A stretch of DNA of 64,000 bases from contig NZ_BQHI01000007.1 of assembly GCF_021603585.1 (NCBI RefSeq), forward strand, positions 186,001 to 250,000, in the 5' to 3' direction. Both the position numbers and the translations under genes were made by a program. Of this stretch, positions 1 through 12,369 are shown in pieces. Below the pieces are notes generated by a model. It saw nothing but the letters and a program-made list of their open reading frames with translations, made no database searches and was not told where the DNA came from. Origin of the DNA: Pseudomonas sputi. Lineage in GTDB: Bacteria > Pseudomonadota > Gammaproteobacteria > Pseudomonadales > Pseudomonadaceae. The number at the start of each line of letters is the position of its first letter. The first letter of the stretch is position 1.

Positions 1-1295
1 TCTTTCTTGTACAGCTCCATCATGGCTTGCGACATTTTCTGCCGGTCATCGCCATGTTGCTCTTTCAGTGCAGCCAGTTTCGGAGCCACGGCGCGCATGC
101 GGGCCATCGACTTGTAGCTGGCGGCCGACAGAGGGAAGAAAATCCCTTTGATCAGCATGGTCAGGAAGATGATCGACCAGCCCCAGTTGCCGACGATGCT
201 GTGGATATGTTGCAACAGCCAGAAGATTGGCTGGGCAATGAACCACAGAATGCCGTAGTCGACGGTCAGTTCCAGACCTGGGGACAACTCTTTCAGCACC
301 GCCTGGCTTTTCGGACCGGCGTACAGAACAGCACTGGTTTCGACTTTCGCACCCGGTGCAGCGGTCAGCGACGGACCGGTGTAACCGATGATGTAGTTGT
401 CTTTGCTGTCTTTACGGGTCTGGACGATGTTGTTTTCGCCCTTCGGAGCAACCCATGCCGTCACGAAGTAGTGTTGCAGCCAGGCTACCCAACCACCGGT
501 CACGGTTTCCTTAAGCTGAGCCTTGTCCATGTCTTTCATGGACACTTTCTTGTACGGCTCGGAACTTGTCCACAGGGCGGCACCCAGGTAAGTCGCGGTA
601 CCGGTAGCAGTTGTGGACGAAGGATCGGCGCTGGCGTCGCGTTTCAGCTGGACAAACATCGAACCGGACCAAGGCTGAGCGCTCTGGTTATCGATCAGAT
701 AGGTCACGGTCACGTCATACAGGCCACGTTTCAGAGTGAAACGCTTGATGTAATTGACGCCGTCCTTGCTGAACTTCAGGTCGACGACCAGTTGATCCTG
801 GCCGTCAGCCAGTTGATAAGTCTTCTTCTCCGAGGAGTAGATCGGACGACCGGCCGGGTTTGCATCCGGGCCGTTGGTGCCAATCAGGCCGCTCTGTGCC
901 AGATAGGTACGTTCGCCACCGTTGTCGAATAGCTGGAATGGAACGTCCGGACGATCCTGACGGCGTGGATACAGCGGCAAGGTCAGTTGGGCAACATCAC
1001 CACCTTGTGGATCGATCGCGAGATCGAGCACGTCGGTCTTGATCTGGATCAGATCCTTGCTGACGGCGACCGGCGTTTCGGCAGGTGCGCTGGTATCGCT
1101 TGCGGCGCGCGGAATATCGTCACTGGCAGCAGCATTATTGCCAGTGGCGGTGTCCGGCAAACCGGATGTAGTCGTACTGGAAGCAACATTCTGAGTCGGC
1201 AGGGCAGCCTGGCCATAGTCCTGGTTCCATTTAAGGACCATGACGTAGGACACGATTGCCAGGGCGACGATCAGGATCGTGCGTTTGATATCCAT
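1..1295 (-). CDS. yidC: Membrane protein insertase YidC, 5' part (C-terminus lies outside the window)
   Basis: YidC inserts and folds inner-membrane proteins, alone or with SecYEG. The visible 431 codons start with MDIKRTILIVALAIVSYVMV, the N-terminal membrane anchor. A low-complexity Ser/Thr/Ala stretch and the large periplasmic beta domain follow. The first segments of the conserved insertase core come next (near residues 370-430, including an LIKGIFFPLSAASYKSM-type stretch). Gram-negative YidC is about 560 residues, so roughly 130 C-terminal residues are missing only because the window begins here. It sits 2 bp after yidD in the classic rpmH-rnpA-yidD-yidC order, so co-transcription is likely. 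Confidence 0.97.
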   Translation of the reverse strand, partial: MDIKRTILIVALAIVSYVMVLKWNQDYGQAALPTQNVASSTTTSGLPDTATGNNAAASDDIPRAASDTSAPAETPVAVSKDLIQIKTDVLDLAIDPQGGDVAQLTLPLYPRRQDRPDVPFQLFDNGGERTYLAQSGLIGTNGPDANPAGRPIYSSEKKTYQLADGQDQLVVDLKFSKDGVNYIKRFTLKRGLYDVTVTYLIDNQSAQPWSGSMFVQLKRDASADPSSTTATGTATYLGAALWTSSEPYKKVSMKDMDKAQLKETVTGGWVAWLQHYFVTAWVAPKGENNIVQTRKDSKDNYIIGYTGPSLTAAPGAKVETSAVLYAGPKSQAVLKELSPGLELTVDYGILWFIAQPIFWLLQHIHSIVGNWGWSIIFLTMLIKGIFFPLSAASYKSMARMRAVAPKLAALKEQHGDDRQKMSQAMMELYKK

Positions 1296-1297
1296 GA

Positions 1298-1543
1298 TTA
1301 CTCGGCCATCGAAGAAGAACGGGAGGTAGGGATAGGTGGAACCGGGTCATAACCACCGGGATTCCACGGATGACAGCGACCTAAACGACGAAAGGTCAGC
1401 CAGCCACCGCGCAGAAGGCCATGATTTTCGATGGCTTCATACGCGTAGCAAGAACAACTGGGGTAGAAACGACAGTGACTGGCCATCAGGGGACTAATGG
1501 CGTAGCGATAAAACTGGATCGGAACGAGTGCCAGTTTACGCAT
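1298..1543 (-). CDS. yidD: Membrane protein insertion efficiency factor YidD
   Basis: An 81-residue protein with the YidD (DUF37) pattern: an N-terminal amphipathic segment ([14 protein letters not shown]), the three-cysteine motif [15 protein letters not shown] and the [12 protein letters not shown] end. It is thought to sit at the inner face of the membrane and help YidC-dependent insertion. It overlaps the 3' end of rnpA by 8 bp and ends 2 bp before yidC, which supports translational coupling in one operon. Confidence 0.96.
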   Translation of the reverse strand: MRKLALVPIQFYRYAISPLMASHCRFYPSCSCYAYEAIENHGLLRGGWLTFRRLGRCHPWNPGGYDPVPPIPTSRSSSMAE

Positions 1544-1937
1544 CTGGACTGTCTACCCCTACAGTTTCGGTTTTGACTGCTGGTACCGGCTTGTTGCGTG
1601 CCAGACGTTTCCAGAGTTTGCCGAAATGCTGAATCAATTCGGGGTTATCTACGTCACCCAAACCTTTGCGCGCGACGATAACGATGTCCCAACCGACCAG
1701 TGAATCCTGGTGCAGCCGAAACGATTCGCGCATAAGACGTTTGAGGCGATTGCGCTCGACGGAGAGCTTGACGCTCTTTTTCCCGATAACCAGCCCGAGA
1801 CGGGGGTGATCGAGATCGTTGTTGCGCGCAAGGAGCAGGAGATTTTTCCCCGGAACCTTGCCGGTAGGGGAGTCAAAGACTGCCTTGAAATGCCGGGGTG
1901 TAAGCAGACGCTTTTCCCGACTGAAGTCCTGACTCAC
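1536..1937 (-). CDS. rnpA: Ribonuclease P protein component
   Basis: The protein subunit of RNase P, which matures tRNA 5' ends together with the M1 RNA. The 133-residue protein carries the family signature around [21 protein letters not shown], rich in basic residues that contact the RNA. The start was set at GTG 1937, giving [12 protein letters not shown]. The longer frame to 2033 would run over rpmH and adds 32 residues not seen in homologues. The only purine-rich stretch (GGAGG) directly abuts or overlaps this GTG, so translation probably depends on coupling to rpmH, whose stop lies 16 bp upstream. Confidence 0.93.
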   Translation of the reverse strand: MSQDFSREKRLLTPRHFKAVFDSPTGKVPGKNLLLLARNNDLDHPRLGLVIGKKSVKLSVERNRLKRLMRESFRLHQDSLVGWDIVIVARKGLGDVDNPELIQHFGKLWKRLARNKPVPAVKTETVGVDSPDA

Positions 1938-1953
1938 CTCCAGTGCCGGATTA

Positions 1954-2088
1954 TCAAACTGCCAGACGCGCACGACCTTTGGCGCGACGACGCGACAGGA
2001 CGGCACGACCGTTCTTGGTAGCCATGCGAGCACGGAAACCGTGGGTACGAGCGCGTTTGATAGTGCTTGGTTGGAAAGTACGTTTCAT
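1954..2088 (-). CDS. rpmH: 50S ribosomal protein L34
   Basis: A 44-residue, very basic protein starting [18 protein letters not shown] and ending [12 protein letters not shown], which is bacterial L34 throughout. It begins at ATG 2088, preceded on the minus strand by AGGTAA about 6 bases upstream, and ends with TGA at 1956-1954. It is the first gene of the leftward rpmH-rnpA-yidD-yidC operon and borders oriC, so its promoter must lie within the first part of the origin region. Confidence 0.97.
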   Translation of the reverse strand: MKRTFQPSTIKRARTHGFRARMATKNGRAVLSRRRAKGRARLAV

Positions 2089-2655
2089 GTCGTGTTACCT
2101 GGTTCGTCCACAACGGGCCGGAATGGCCCCCGTTTTAAGAGACCGGGGATTCTAGAGAAAGCAAGCCTTCAGGTCAATTTCCAACCAACGTTTCCTTATA
2201 AATAGATCTTCGGAGCTGCGAGGACCCTATGACCTGTTTGCCAAAGATAAAAATAAAGAAGGGAATTATTTAAAGCTTTTCTGTAAAGCTTGTAAAAGCT
2301 AGGAACGGGGTCGTCTGTGGATAAGTGATTCAAAGCCTTGTATTCCGTCATGTACAGAGAATGACAACTACAGTGGAAAACCGTGTTCAACCTGTGCTGC
2401 ACGGTCGGATAACCTGTGCGTGAAACGGGTTGTTATCCACAGGCTGGTTATCCACCGACTTTCGCCCCCAGTTGTCCAGTGTGCTCAGATAGGGTTATCC
2501 ACAGAGCTTATGCACACACCGTCGGTCGCCTTTTTCTCGTTTAACGCATTGATAAATCATGTCCACCGGGCAACCTGCATGTGGATAAGTGGACGACTGG
2601 CCGCTACAATGGCCGCTTGTTTTTGCCTCACCGGCTTTCAACTTAGGGGATATCC
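2089..2655. other. oriC: Chromosomal replication origin oriC (rpmH-dnaA intergenic region)
   Basis: There is no gene in these 567 bases. Perfect 9-bp DnaA boxes (TTATCCACA or its complement) lie at 2316-2324, 2433-2441, 2495-2503 and 2580-2588. Near matches lie at 2448-2456 (TTATCCACC) and 2508-2516 (TTATGCACA). An AT-rich block at about 2233-2300 is the probable unwinding element. In P. putida and P. aeruginosa the working origin is also between rpmH and dnaA. The leftward rpmH promoter and the rightward dnaA promoter must share this stretch, and the box at 2580-2588 lies close enough to dnaA to serve autoregulation. Confidence 0.95.
2233..2300. promoter_or_regulatory. AT-rich DNA-unwinding element candidate with iterated TAAAGCTT units
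   Basis: This is the most AT-rich stretch of the origin. It contains TAAAGCTT at 2271-2278 and 2284-2291 and the variant TAAAAGCT at 2293-2300, spaced 13 and 9 bp apart, just beside the first DnaA box (2316). The arrangement resembles AT-rich 13-mer repeats that melt first in bacterial origins. The function is inferred from position and composition only. Confidence 0.6.
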
Positions 2656-4179
2656 GTGTCAGTGGAACTTTGGCAGCAGTGCGTGGAGCTTTTGCGCGAA
2701 GAGCTGCCTGCCCAACAATTCAACACCTGGATCCGTCCACTACAGGTCGAAGCCGAAGGCGACGAGTTGCGCGTCTACGCACCGAACCGTTTTGTTCTGG
2801 ACTGGGTCAACGAAAAGTACCTGGGGCGCGTCCTTGAACTGCTGGATGAGCATGGCAACGGCCTGGCGCCGTCGCTTTCCTTATTAATAGGCAGCAAACG
2901 CAGTTCGGCGCCGCGTGCGGCTCCTAATGCACCGTTGGCTGCTGCACAAGTGTCCCAGGCTCAGGCCAATGCCGCGACGGCCAGCGCGCCGGCACCGGCT
3001 CCGACACCTGCACCAACCAAGCGCTCGACGCAGAAAACCGAAGAAGTCAGTGAAGAGCCGTCCCGTGACAGCTTCGATCCGATGGCCGGTGCTGCTTCGC
3101 AACAGGCCCCGGTTCGTGCCGAACAGCGCACCGTTCAGGTCGAAGGCGCGCTCAAACACACGAGCTACCTGAATCGCACCTTCACCTTTGAGAACTTCGT
3201 CGAAGGTAAATCCAACCAGCTCGCCCGTGCGGCGGCCTGGCAGGTGGCAGACAACCCGAAGCATGGCTACAACCCGCTCTTCCTTTATGGGGGCGTAGGT
3301 CTGGGTAAGACGCACTTGATGCACGCGGTGGGTAACCACCTATTGAAGAAGAACCCGAATGCCAAGGTCGTTTACCTGCATTCCGAGCGTTTCGTGGCCG
3401 ACATGGTCAAGGCGCTGCAACTGAACGCGATCAACGAGTTCAAGCGTTTCTACCGTTCGGTGGACGCGCTGCTGATCGACGACATTCAGTTCTTCGCCCG
3501 CAAGGAGCGTTCCCAGGAAGAGTTTTTCCACACCTTCAACGCCCTGCTTGAAGGTGGCCAGCAGGTCATTCTCACCAGTGACCGCTACCCGAAGGAAATC
3601 GAAGGCCTTGAAGAGCGCCTCAAATCCCGCTTCGGCTGGGGCCTGACAGTTGCCGTCGAGCCGCCGGAGCTGGAAACCCGCGTCGCCATCTTGATGAAGA
3701 AGGCCGACCAGGCCAAAGTCGAGTTGCCACACGATGCGGCGTTCTTCATTGCCCAGCGCATTCGCTCCAACGTCCGTGAGCTGGAAGGCGCGCTGAAACG
3801 CGTGATCGCCCACTCGCACTTCATGGGCCGCGATATCACCATCGAGTTGATTCGCGAATCCCTGAAAGACCTGTTGGCGCTGCAGGACAAACTGGTCTCT
3901 GTGGATAACATTCAGCGCACCGTCGCCGAGTACTACAAGATCAAGATCTCCGACCTGCTGTCCAAACGCCGCTCGCGTTCGGTCGCTCGTCCGCGTCAGG
4001 TGGCCATGGCATTGTCCAAGGAACTGACCAACCACAGCCTGCCGGAAATCGGCGATGTGTTTGGCGGTCGCGACCACACGACCGTGTTGCACGCCTGCCG
4101 CAAGATCAACGAACTTAAGGAATCCGACGCGGACATCCGCGAGGACTACAAGAACCTGCTGCGTACACTGACCACTTGA
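2656..4179 (+). CDS. dnaA: Chromosomal replication initiator protein DnaA
   Basis: DnaA binds the 9-mer boxes in oriC, opens the duplex and loads DnaB. The 507 residues show domain I ([17 protein letters not shown]), a Pro/Ala/Thr-rich linker at about residues 95-150, the AAA+ core with Walker [10 protein letters not shown] near residue 212 and Walker [10 protein letters not shown], and the C-terminal helix-turn-helix with the [15 protein letters not shown] signature that reads the box. The start is GTG 2656 with AGGGGA upstream. A perfect DnaA box (3900-3908) lies inside the gene itself. It leads dnaA-dnaN-recF-gyrB. Confidence 0.99.
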   Translation: MSVELWQQCVELLREELPAQQFNTWIRPLQVEAEGDELRVYAPNRFVLDWVNEKYLGRVLELLDEHGNGLAPSLSLLIGSKRSSAPRAAPNAPLAAAQVSQAQANAATASAPAPAPTPAPTKRSTQKTEEVSEEPSRDSFDPMAGAASQQAPVRAEQRTVQVEGALKHTSYLNRTFTFENFVEGKSNQLARAAAWQVADNPKHGYNPLFLYGGVGLGKTHLMHAVGNHLLKKNPNAKVVYLHSERFVADMVKALQLNAINEFKRFYRSVDALLIDDIQFFARKERSQEEFFHTFNALLEGGQQVILTSDRYPKEIEGLEERLKSRFGWGLTVAVEPPELETRVAILMKKADQAKVELPHDAAFFIAQRIRSNVRELEGALKRVIAHSHFMGRDITIELIRESLKDLLALQDKLVSVDNIQRTVAEYYKIKISDLLSKRRSRSVARPRQVAMALSKELTNHSLPEIGDVFGGRDHTTVLHACRKINELKESDADIREDYKNLLRTLTT

Positions 4180-4218
4180 TGAACACCAGCGCAGCTTATT
4201 AAGGCAAGGGACTAGACC

Positions 4219-5322
4219 ATGCATTTCACCATTCAACGCGAAGCCCTGTTGAAACCCCTGCAACTGGTCGCAGGCGTCGTCGAGCGCCGACAGACCTTGC
4301 CGGTACTGTCCAACGTGCTGCTGGTTGTCGATGGCCAGCAACTGTCGCTGACCGGTACCGACCTGGAAGTCGAGCTGGTCGGGCGCGTGCAACTTGAGGA
4401 GCCGGCTGAAACGGGTTCCATCACCGTGCCGGCGCGCAAGCTGATGGACATCTGCAAGAGCCTGCCGAACGATGCGCTGATCGACATCAAGGTCGACGAG
4501 CAGAAGCTGGTGGTGAAAGCCGGCCGTAGCCGGTTCACTCTGTCGACCCTGCCGGCCAACGACTTCCCGACGGTGGAAGAAGGCCCGGGTTCGCTGACCA
4601 CTAGCCTGGAACAGAGCAAGCTGCGTCGCCTGATCGAGCGAACCAGTTTCGCCATGGCTCAACAGGACGTGCGTTACTACCTCAATGGCATGTTGCTGGA
4701 AGTCTCGACCGGTGTGATCCGCGCCGTGGCCACTGACGGTCACCGTCTGGCCATGTGCTCGATGCAGGCCGACATCGGTCAGCAGGATCGCCACCAGGTG
4801 ATCGTGCCGCGCAAAGGTATTCTCGAACTGGCGCGTCTGCTCACCGAGCCGGACGGTAACGTCAGCATCGTCCTGGGTCAGCATCACATCCGCGCGACCA
4901 CGGGCGAATTTACCTTCACCTCGAAACTGGTCGACGGCAAGTTCCCGGACTACGAGCGCGTTCTGCCGAAGGGCGGGGACAAACTGGTACTGGGCGATCG
5001 TCAGGCGCTGCGTGAAGCGTTCAGCCGTACCGCGATTCTGTCCAACGAGAAGTACCGCGGCATCCGTCTGCAACTGGCCAGCGGTCAGTTGAAGATCCAG
5101 GCCAACAACCCGGAGCAGGAAGAGGCGGAAGAAGAAGTAGGCGTGGAATACAACGGCGGCTCCCTTGAAATCGGCTTCAACGTCAGCTATCTGCTCGACG
5201 TGCTGGGCGTGATGACCACCGAGCAGGTTCGTCTGATCCTGTCCGACTCCAACAGCAGCGCGCTGGTGCAAGAGTCCGACAACGACGATTCGGCTTACGT
5301 TGTCATGCCGATGCGTCTGTAA
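4219..5322 (+). CDS. dnaN: DNA polymerase III subunit beta (sliding clamp)
   Basis: A 367-residue clamp protein beginning MHFTIQREALLKPLQLVAGVVERRQTLPVLSN and ending with the typical SAYVVMPMRL. This C-terminal MPMRL contacts clamp-binding partners. Three topologically equal domains are expected in this length. It tethers DNA polymerase III to its template. A 39-bp gap with AAGGCAAGGGA upstream of the ATG follows dnaA, and recF begins 14 bp after its stop, so the genes are likely co-transcribed. Confidence 0.99.
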   Translation: MHFTIQREALLKPLQLVAGVVERRQTLPVLSNVLLVVDGQQLSLTGTDLEVELVGRVQLEEPAETGSITVPARKLMDICKSLPNDALIDIKVDEQKLVVKAGRSRFTLSTLPANDFPTVEEGPGSLTTSLEQSKLRRLIERTSFAMAQQDVRYYLNGMLLEVSTGVIRAVATDGHRLAMCSMQADIGQQDRHQVIVPRKGILELARLLTEPDGNVSIVLGQHHIRATTGEFTFTSKLVDGKFPDYERVLPKGGDKLVLGDRQALREAFSRTAILSNEKYRGIRLQLASGQLKIQANNPEQEEAEEEVGVEYNGGSLEIGFNVSYLLDVLGVMTTEQVRLILSDSNSSALVQESDNDDSAYVVMPMRL

Positions 5323-5336
5323 TCAGCTGACTCTGG

Positions 5337-8863
<3,527 letters not shown>

Positions 8864-8880
8864 TCCCGGTCAGCGCCAAT

Positions 8881-8913
8881 AAAAAGGCCAACGCACAAGC
8901 GTTGGCCTTTTTT
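8881..8913. terminator. Intrinsic terminator after gyrB, usable in both directions
   Basis: A perfect 14-bp stem (8881-8894 with 8899-8912) has a 4-base loop ACAA. A T-run follows on the plus strand and the matching A-run precedes on the left. It separates gyrB from the convergent response-regulator gene that ends at 8926, so it probably ends transcripts from both sides. Confidence 0.93.
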
Positions 8914-8925
8914 ATTGCCTGCGAT

Positions 8926-9642
8926 TCACTCCCCCGCCGCCACACACTCCAACCGATACCCATACCCGTAAATCGTCAGCAACTGCCAACCCCGATCCGC
9001 CGTCAGTCCAAGCTTGTTGCGCAGGCGATAGATATGGGTGTCCAGCGGTCGCGATGTGGACATCTCCTCGTGGGGCCAGAATCGTTCGTACAGGTAATCC
9101 CGTGACAGCGGTCGGCCGAGGTTGCTGAACAGGCAATGGGCGAGACGATACTCGCGCTCGGTCATGACGATTGGTTTACCGTCGCGGGTGACGGTCAGTT
9201 CGGCGTCGTCGAACACCAGATCGTTGAAACGCAGGGCGTCGGCCGGGGCGCTACGTTGCGGGCTGTGCCGACGCAATACTGCCGCAACGCGGGCCTTCAG
9301 TTCATTGGGCCGAAACGGCTTGCTGACGTAATCGTCGGCTCCCGCGTTCAACGCCTGGACGATATCGCTCTCGCCATCGCGGCTGGTCAGCATGATCGCC
9401 GCCGGCGGGGCTTCCAAGTGTTCGCGGGTCCAGCGCAACAGGGCCAGGCCGGTCAGGTCGGGCAATTGCCAGTCGAGGATCAGCAGATCGAAGGTTTCCC
9501 GGCGCAGCTGTCGCAGCAAGTCTTCACCGCTTTCGAAACTGTGCAGTGACCACGGCTGTCCTCCGGCCTCGGCCATTTGTTGCAGGGTCTGCTCGACCCG
9601 GCGCAATTCGGCGGGTTCATCGTCCAGTATCGCAACGCGCAT
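8926..9642 (-). CDS. OmpR-family response regulator (winged helix)
   Basis: A 238-residue regulator. The receiver domain covers about residues 1-120, with acidic pocket DDE at 7-9, phospho-acceptor Asp57 in LILDWQLPD, the switch residue in MLTSRDG and Lys108 in YVSKPF. A C-terminal OmpR/PhoB winged helix follows (about 138-235, with RPLDTHIYRLRNKLGL and IYGYGYRLE). It is divergent from the histidine kinase at 9809 with 166 bp between them, so the two almost certainly form a pair. No target genes can be read from the sequence. Confidence 0.93.
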   Translation of the reverse strand: MRVAILDDEPAELRRVEQTLQQMAEAGGQPWSLHSFESGEDLLRQLRRETFDLLILDWQLPDLTGLALLRWTREHLEAPPAAIMLTSRDGESDIVQALNAGADDYVSKPFRPNELKARVAAVLRRHSPQRSAPADALRFNDLVFDDAELTVTRDGKPIVMTEREYRLAHCLFSNLGRPLSRDYLYERFWPHEEMSTSRPLDTHIYRLRNKLGLTADRGWQLLTIYGYGYRLECVAAGE

Positions 9643-9808
9643 ACGCGGTGGTTCCTTGTCGCTCGGGCAATGGGTGCCGACCGGATCGGCTCACTCCATG
9701 CAGTGAAAGTAAGCGGCACGCCGTGGGGTGAGCCGCTATGATTCTTCGGGTCTACGTCCTCAGACCGGTTGCCTATGAAACCATTCAACCCGCCCTGCCC
9801 TGTTTCTC

Positions 9809-11350
9809 ATGAATAACCACCGCCGACACGAAAGCCGCGTACCCAGCCAGGTTCAACGCTTGTTCCGGCAACTGGTGCGCGAGTGGGTGTGGATAAGTTT
9901 AGTGCTGTTGCCGCTGACTGCACTGCTTTCCTGGCGTGCGCAGATCAATTTGCATGACCCGGCACCCTTGATGGGCGCGGGGCTCTCGGTTGCCCTGGTC
10001 GCGTGTGTACTTGGGTTGCTGCTGTGGCGCCCGCGCCTGGCGCTCTGGCTGACATTGGGCGGGATGGCCGGCGTGCTGCTGACCAGTGCGGGTCTGGCGG
10101 AGATGAGGCGTTGGTGGTCGCCGACACCGGCGGTGCTGGGCATGCTGTTCGGTTATCTGATCTGGAACTGGCGACGCCTGAGTGTGGTGTTGACTTACTT
10201 CGGCTGGGAGCTGGCGCGGCTGGACAGTGAACCGAAAGTCTTCCCCGAACGACGTCGGGCGCAGTTTCCCAGCGCCGACCGTTTGCAGGGGCAAATCATG
10301 GCGCTTGAGCAAGCCATGAGCCGCACCCGTGATACCCGCCGCTTCATCGCTGATGGTCTTGAGTATCTGCCGGTCGCGACTCTGATCAGCGATCCACGGG
10401 GACAAGTCTTGTTGGGCAATCGCAAGGCCCGGAGCCTGTTCGATCACAATCTGGTGGGCGAGGATGTGCTCGATCAACTGGCGAGCCTGGGCTACCCGGA
10501 GTTATCCACAGAGTTGCGCCCGCCGCTATCCGAGCTGCCACTGCTGGAGTTTCGTGACCACAAGGAACGTAGCCTGCGCCTGGAGCGCGCCGCGTTGTTG
10601 CCAGTGGATGGCGATACGCCAATCGGTTGGTTGCTGAGCCTGACGGACCTCAGCGCCGAACGCGCCGCCGAGGAACAGCGCGGTGTCTTGCTGCGTTTTC
10701 TGTCCCATGACCTGCGTGCCCCTCATTCGGCGATTCTCGCCCTGCTCGATGTGCACCGGCACCAGGCGGGAATGGATTCGCCGCTGTTCGAACAGATTGA
10801 GCGCCAGGTACGCCGGGCCCTGGAACTCACCGACGGCTTCGTTCTGCTGGCGCGCGCCGAATCCGAGACGTATCAGTTTCAACCAAGCCTGTTCGGGATG
10901 CTGGTCATGGACGTTCTGGATCAGGCGTTGCCCATCGCTCAGCAAAAACGCATCGAGCTCGTGAGCGACATGGACGAACAATCACAGGAGCGTCTGATCC
11001 TCGCCGATCAGGGATTGTTGACCCGCGCACTGTTCAACCTGCTGGAAAATGCGATCAAGTACAGCCCTGCCGGATCCACAGTCGATCTGCGTGTCAGTTG
11101 TCACGACGACTGGCTGCGTTGTGAATTGTCCGATCAAGGCAAAGGAATCGCTGCAGAGGAACTGCCTGACCTGTTCAGTCAGTACCGACGTTTTTCCTCT
11201 GCGCAGGGTATCGATGGCGTGGGGCTGGGGTTGTCGATGGTCAAAGCCGTCGTGGATCACCATGGCGGTCAAATCGAATGCCTGAGCGTGGTCGATCAAG
11301 GCACGACTTTTCGTCTGCAACTGCCGCTGATTGCCGAAGAGCAGGTATAA
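9809..11350 (+). CDS. Membrane sensor histidine kinase, CHASE2-type architecture lacking the CHASE2 domain
   Basis: The 513 residues have one membrane segment (about 26-41), then only about a dozen residues, then three more segments (about 55-72, 78-94 and 107-121). A PAS-like region follows (about 180-285) and a HisKA/HATPase module with His300 in FLSHDLRAPHSA, the N box NLLENAIKYS and G boxes SDQGKGI and GVGLGLSM. The membrane part and the WNWRRLSVVL...ELARL linker resemble the end of CHASE2 kinases, yet the large extracytoplasmic CHASE2 domain is absent. The start ATG has no clear ribosome binding site. No upstream reading frame supplies the missing domain: only 166 bp separate this gene from the regulator. 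Confidence 0.88.
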   Translation: MNNHRRHESRVPSQVQRLFRQLVREWVWISLVLLPLTALLSWRAQINLHDPAPLMGAGLSVALVACVLGLLLWRPRLALWLTLGGMAGVLLTSAGLAEMRRWWSPTPAVLGMLFGYLIWNWRRLSVVLTYFGWELARLDSEPKVFPERRRAQFPSADRLQGQIMALEQAMSRTRDTRRFIADGLEYLPVATLISDPRGQVLLGNRKARSLFDHNLVGEDVLDQLASLGYPELSTELRPPLSELPLLEFRDHKERSLRLERAALLPVDGDTPIGWLLSLTDLSAERAAEEQRGVLLRFLSHDLRAPHSAILALLDVHRHQAGMDSPLFEQIERQVRRALELTDGFVLLARAESETYQFQPSLFGMLVMDVLDQALPIAQQKRIELVSDMDEQSQERLILADQGLLTRALFNLLENAIKYSPAGSTVDLRVSCHDDWLRCELSDQGKGIAAEELPDLFSQYRRFSSAQGIDGVGLGLSMVKAVVDHHGGQIECLSVVDQGTTFRLQLPLIAEEQV

Positions 11351-11352
11351 AA

Positions 11353-11375
11353 AAACCGGCTATATCAGCCGGTTT
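11353..11375 (+). terminator. Hairpin terminator after the histidine kinase gene
   Basis: AAACCGGC at 11353-11360 pairs with GCCGGTTT at 11368-11375. It lies 3 bp after the kinase stop and is followed by a short T-containing tract. The T-run is weak (TTTCCTTA), so termination may be partial. Confidence 0.7.
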
Positions 11376-11507
11376 CCTTACTTCCGAAAAAAACTTATGC
11401 ACCTTTCTGGGTGTTTTATCAGCTTCTGAAATATATAAGTAAATCAGTAAGTTAATTGAAAAAATGGGGATTTTGCGAACAAACCGTACACAGGTTATCC
11501 ACAAATC

Positions 11508-12287
11508 TCAGACAGCGATCTGATCGTTTGAAACCGGTGCCTGGGGGGCCGGAGGCAGCGAGCCCATTTCCCGTTGAGTTTTCTCGTTCCACGCTTGCAC
11601 TCGATCGTTCAGATCGGCGATGGCACGCGGGCCACTGCCTTCGGCGTACATCGGCTCACCGATGACCACGGTAATCACACCCTGCTTTTTACCCCAACCG
11701 ATTTTCGGCCAGAACTTGCCGGCATTGTGTGCAATCGGCAGCACCGGAAGCGCCGCATTCACCGCCAGGGCGCTGCCACTGCGCGAGAATTTGCCGATGG
11801 TGCCGTGAGGAACACGGGTGCCTTCGGGGAAGATCAGCACCCAGACATTGTCCTTGAGCAGTTCGTCACCTTTCGCCGCCACCTGCTTGAGGGCGGCTTT
11901 CGGGTTGTCGCGGTCAATCGCGATCGGCCGCAGCATGGCCATCGCCCAGCCGAAGAACGGCACGTAGAGCAATTCGCGCTTGAGCACCTGGCTCAAGGGC
12001 GAGAAATAAGCGGAGAGAAAGAATGTCTCCCAGGTGCTCTGGTGGTTCGATTGAATCACGCAGGGCCGGTCAGGCACGTTTTCGGCGCCTTTGACTTCGT
12101 AACGGATACCGAGGAACACCTTGGTCAACCATAAGGCGCAGCGGCACCAGTACACGTTGATGAAACGATAGCGCGCCTTGAACGGCAGGAAGGGCGCGAT
12201 AAAAAAGCTCAGGCTGCACCACAGCAGAGCGGTGGTACCCAGCAGCAGGTAAAAGAGGAAGATTCTGATGGCCTGCAGTATCGACAT
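11508..12287 (-). CDS. plsC: 1-acyl-sn-glycerol-3-phosphate acyltransferase (HdtS/PlsC family)
   Basis: The 259-residue protein has an N-terminal membrane segment (about 6-30), the acyltransferase motif NHQSTWE (His82 and Glu87, an H-x4-E form) and FPEGTR at about 153-158. It transfers a second acyl chain to lysophosphatidic acid in phospholipid synthesis. Its ortholog at this locus in P. fluorescens F113, HdtS, was reported to make acyl-homoserine lactones, and the related act gene of Acidithiobacillus also sits after glyQ-glyS. The ATG at 12287 is preferred over an upstream start at 12332, which would add 15 poorly hydrophobic residues. It is last in glyQ-glyS-gmhB-plsC. Confidence 0.93.
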   Translation of the reverse strand: MSILQAIRIFLFYLLLGTTALLWCSLSFFIAPFLPFKARYRFINVYWCRCALWLTKVFLGIRYEVKGAENVPDRPCVIQSNHQSTWETFFLSAYFSPLSQVLKRELLYVPFFGWAMAMLRPIAIDRDNPKAALKQVAAKGDELLKDNVWVLIFPEGTRVPHGTIGKFSRSGSALAVNAALPVLPIAHNAGKFWPKIGWGKKQGVITVVIGEPMYAEGSGPRAIADLNDRVQAWNEKTQREMGSLPPAPQAPVSNDQIAV

Positions 12288-12369
12288 GGCGACGTTTACC
12301 GTTACGGGCAATGCCCGACTGTTCAAGCGCACTCCCGATCAATCCCTGGTCAGGAACTTCAGAAGCACT

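Noticed and set aside
2420-2887. A 155-codon plus-strand frame across oriC and the dnaA start
   Set aside because: It spans the DnaA boxes and the certain dnaA 5' end in another frame; treated as chance.
3340-5271. A 643-codon minus-strand open frame covering dnaA and dnaN
   Set aside because: It lies antisense to two certain genes; high third-position GC leaves long stop-free shadows. No domain is recognisable and no ribosome binding site is evident.
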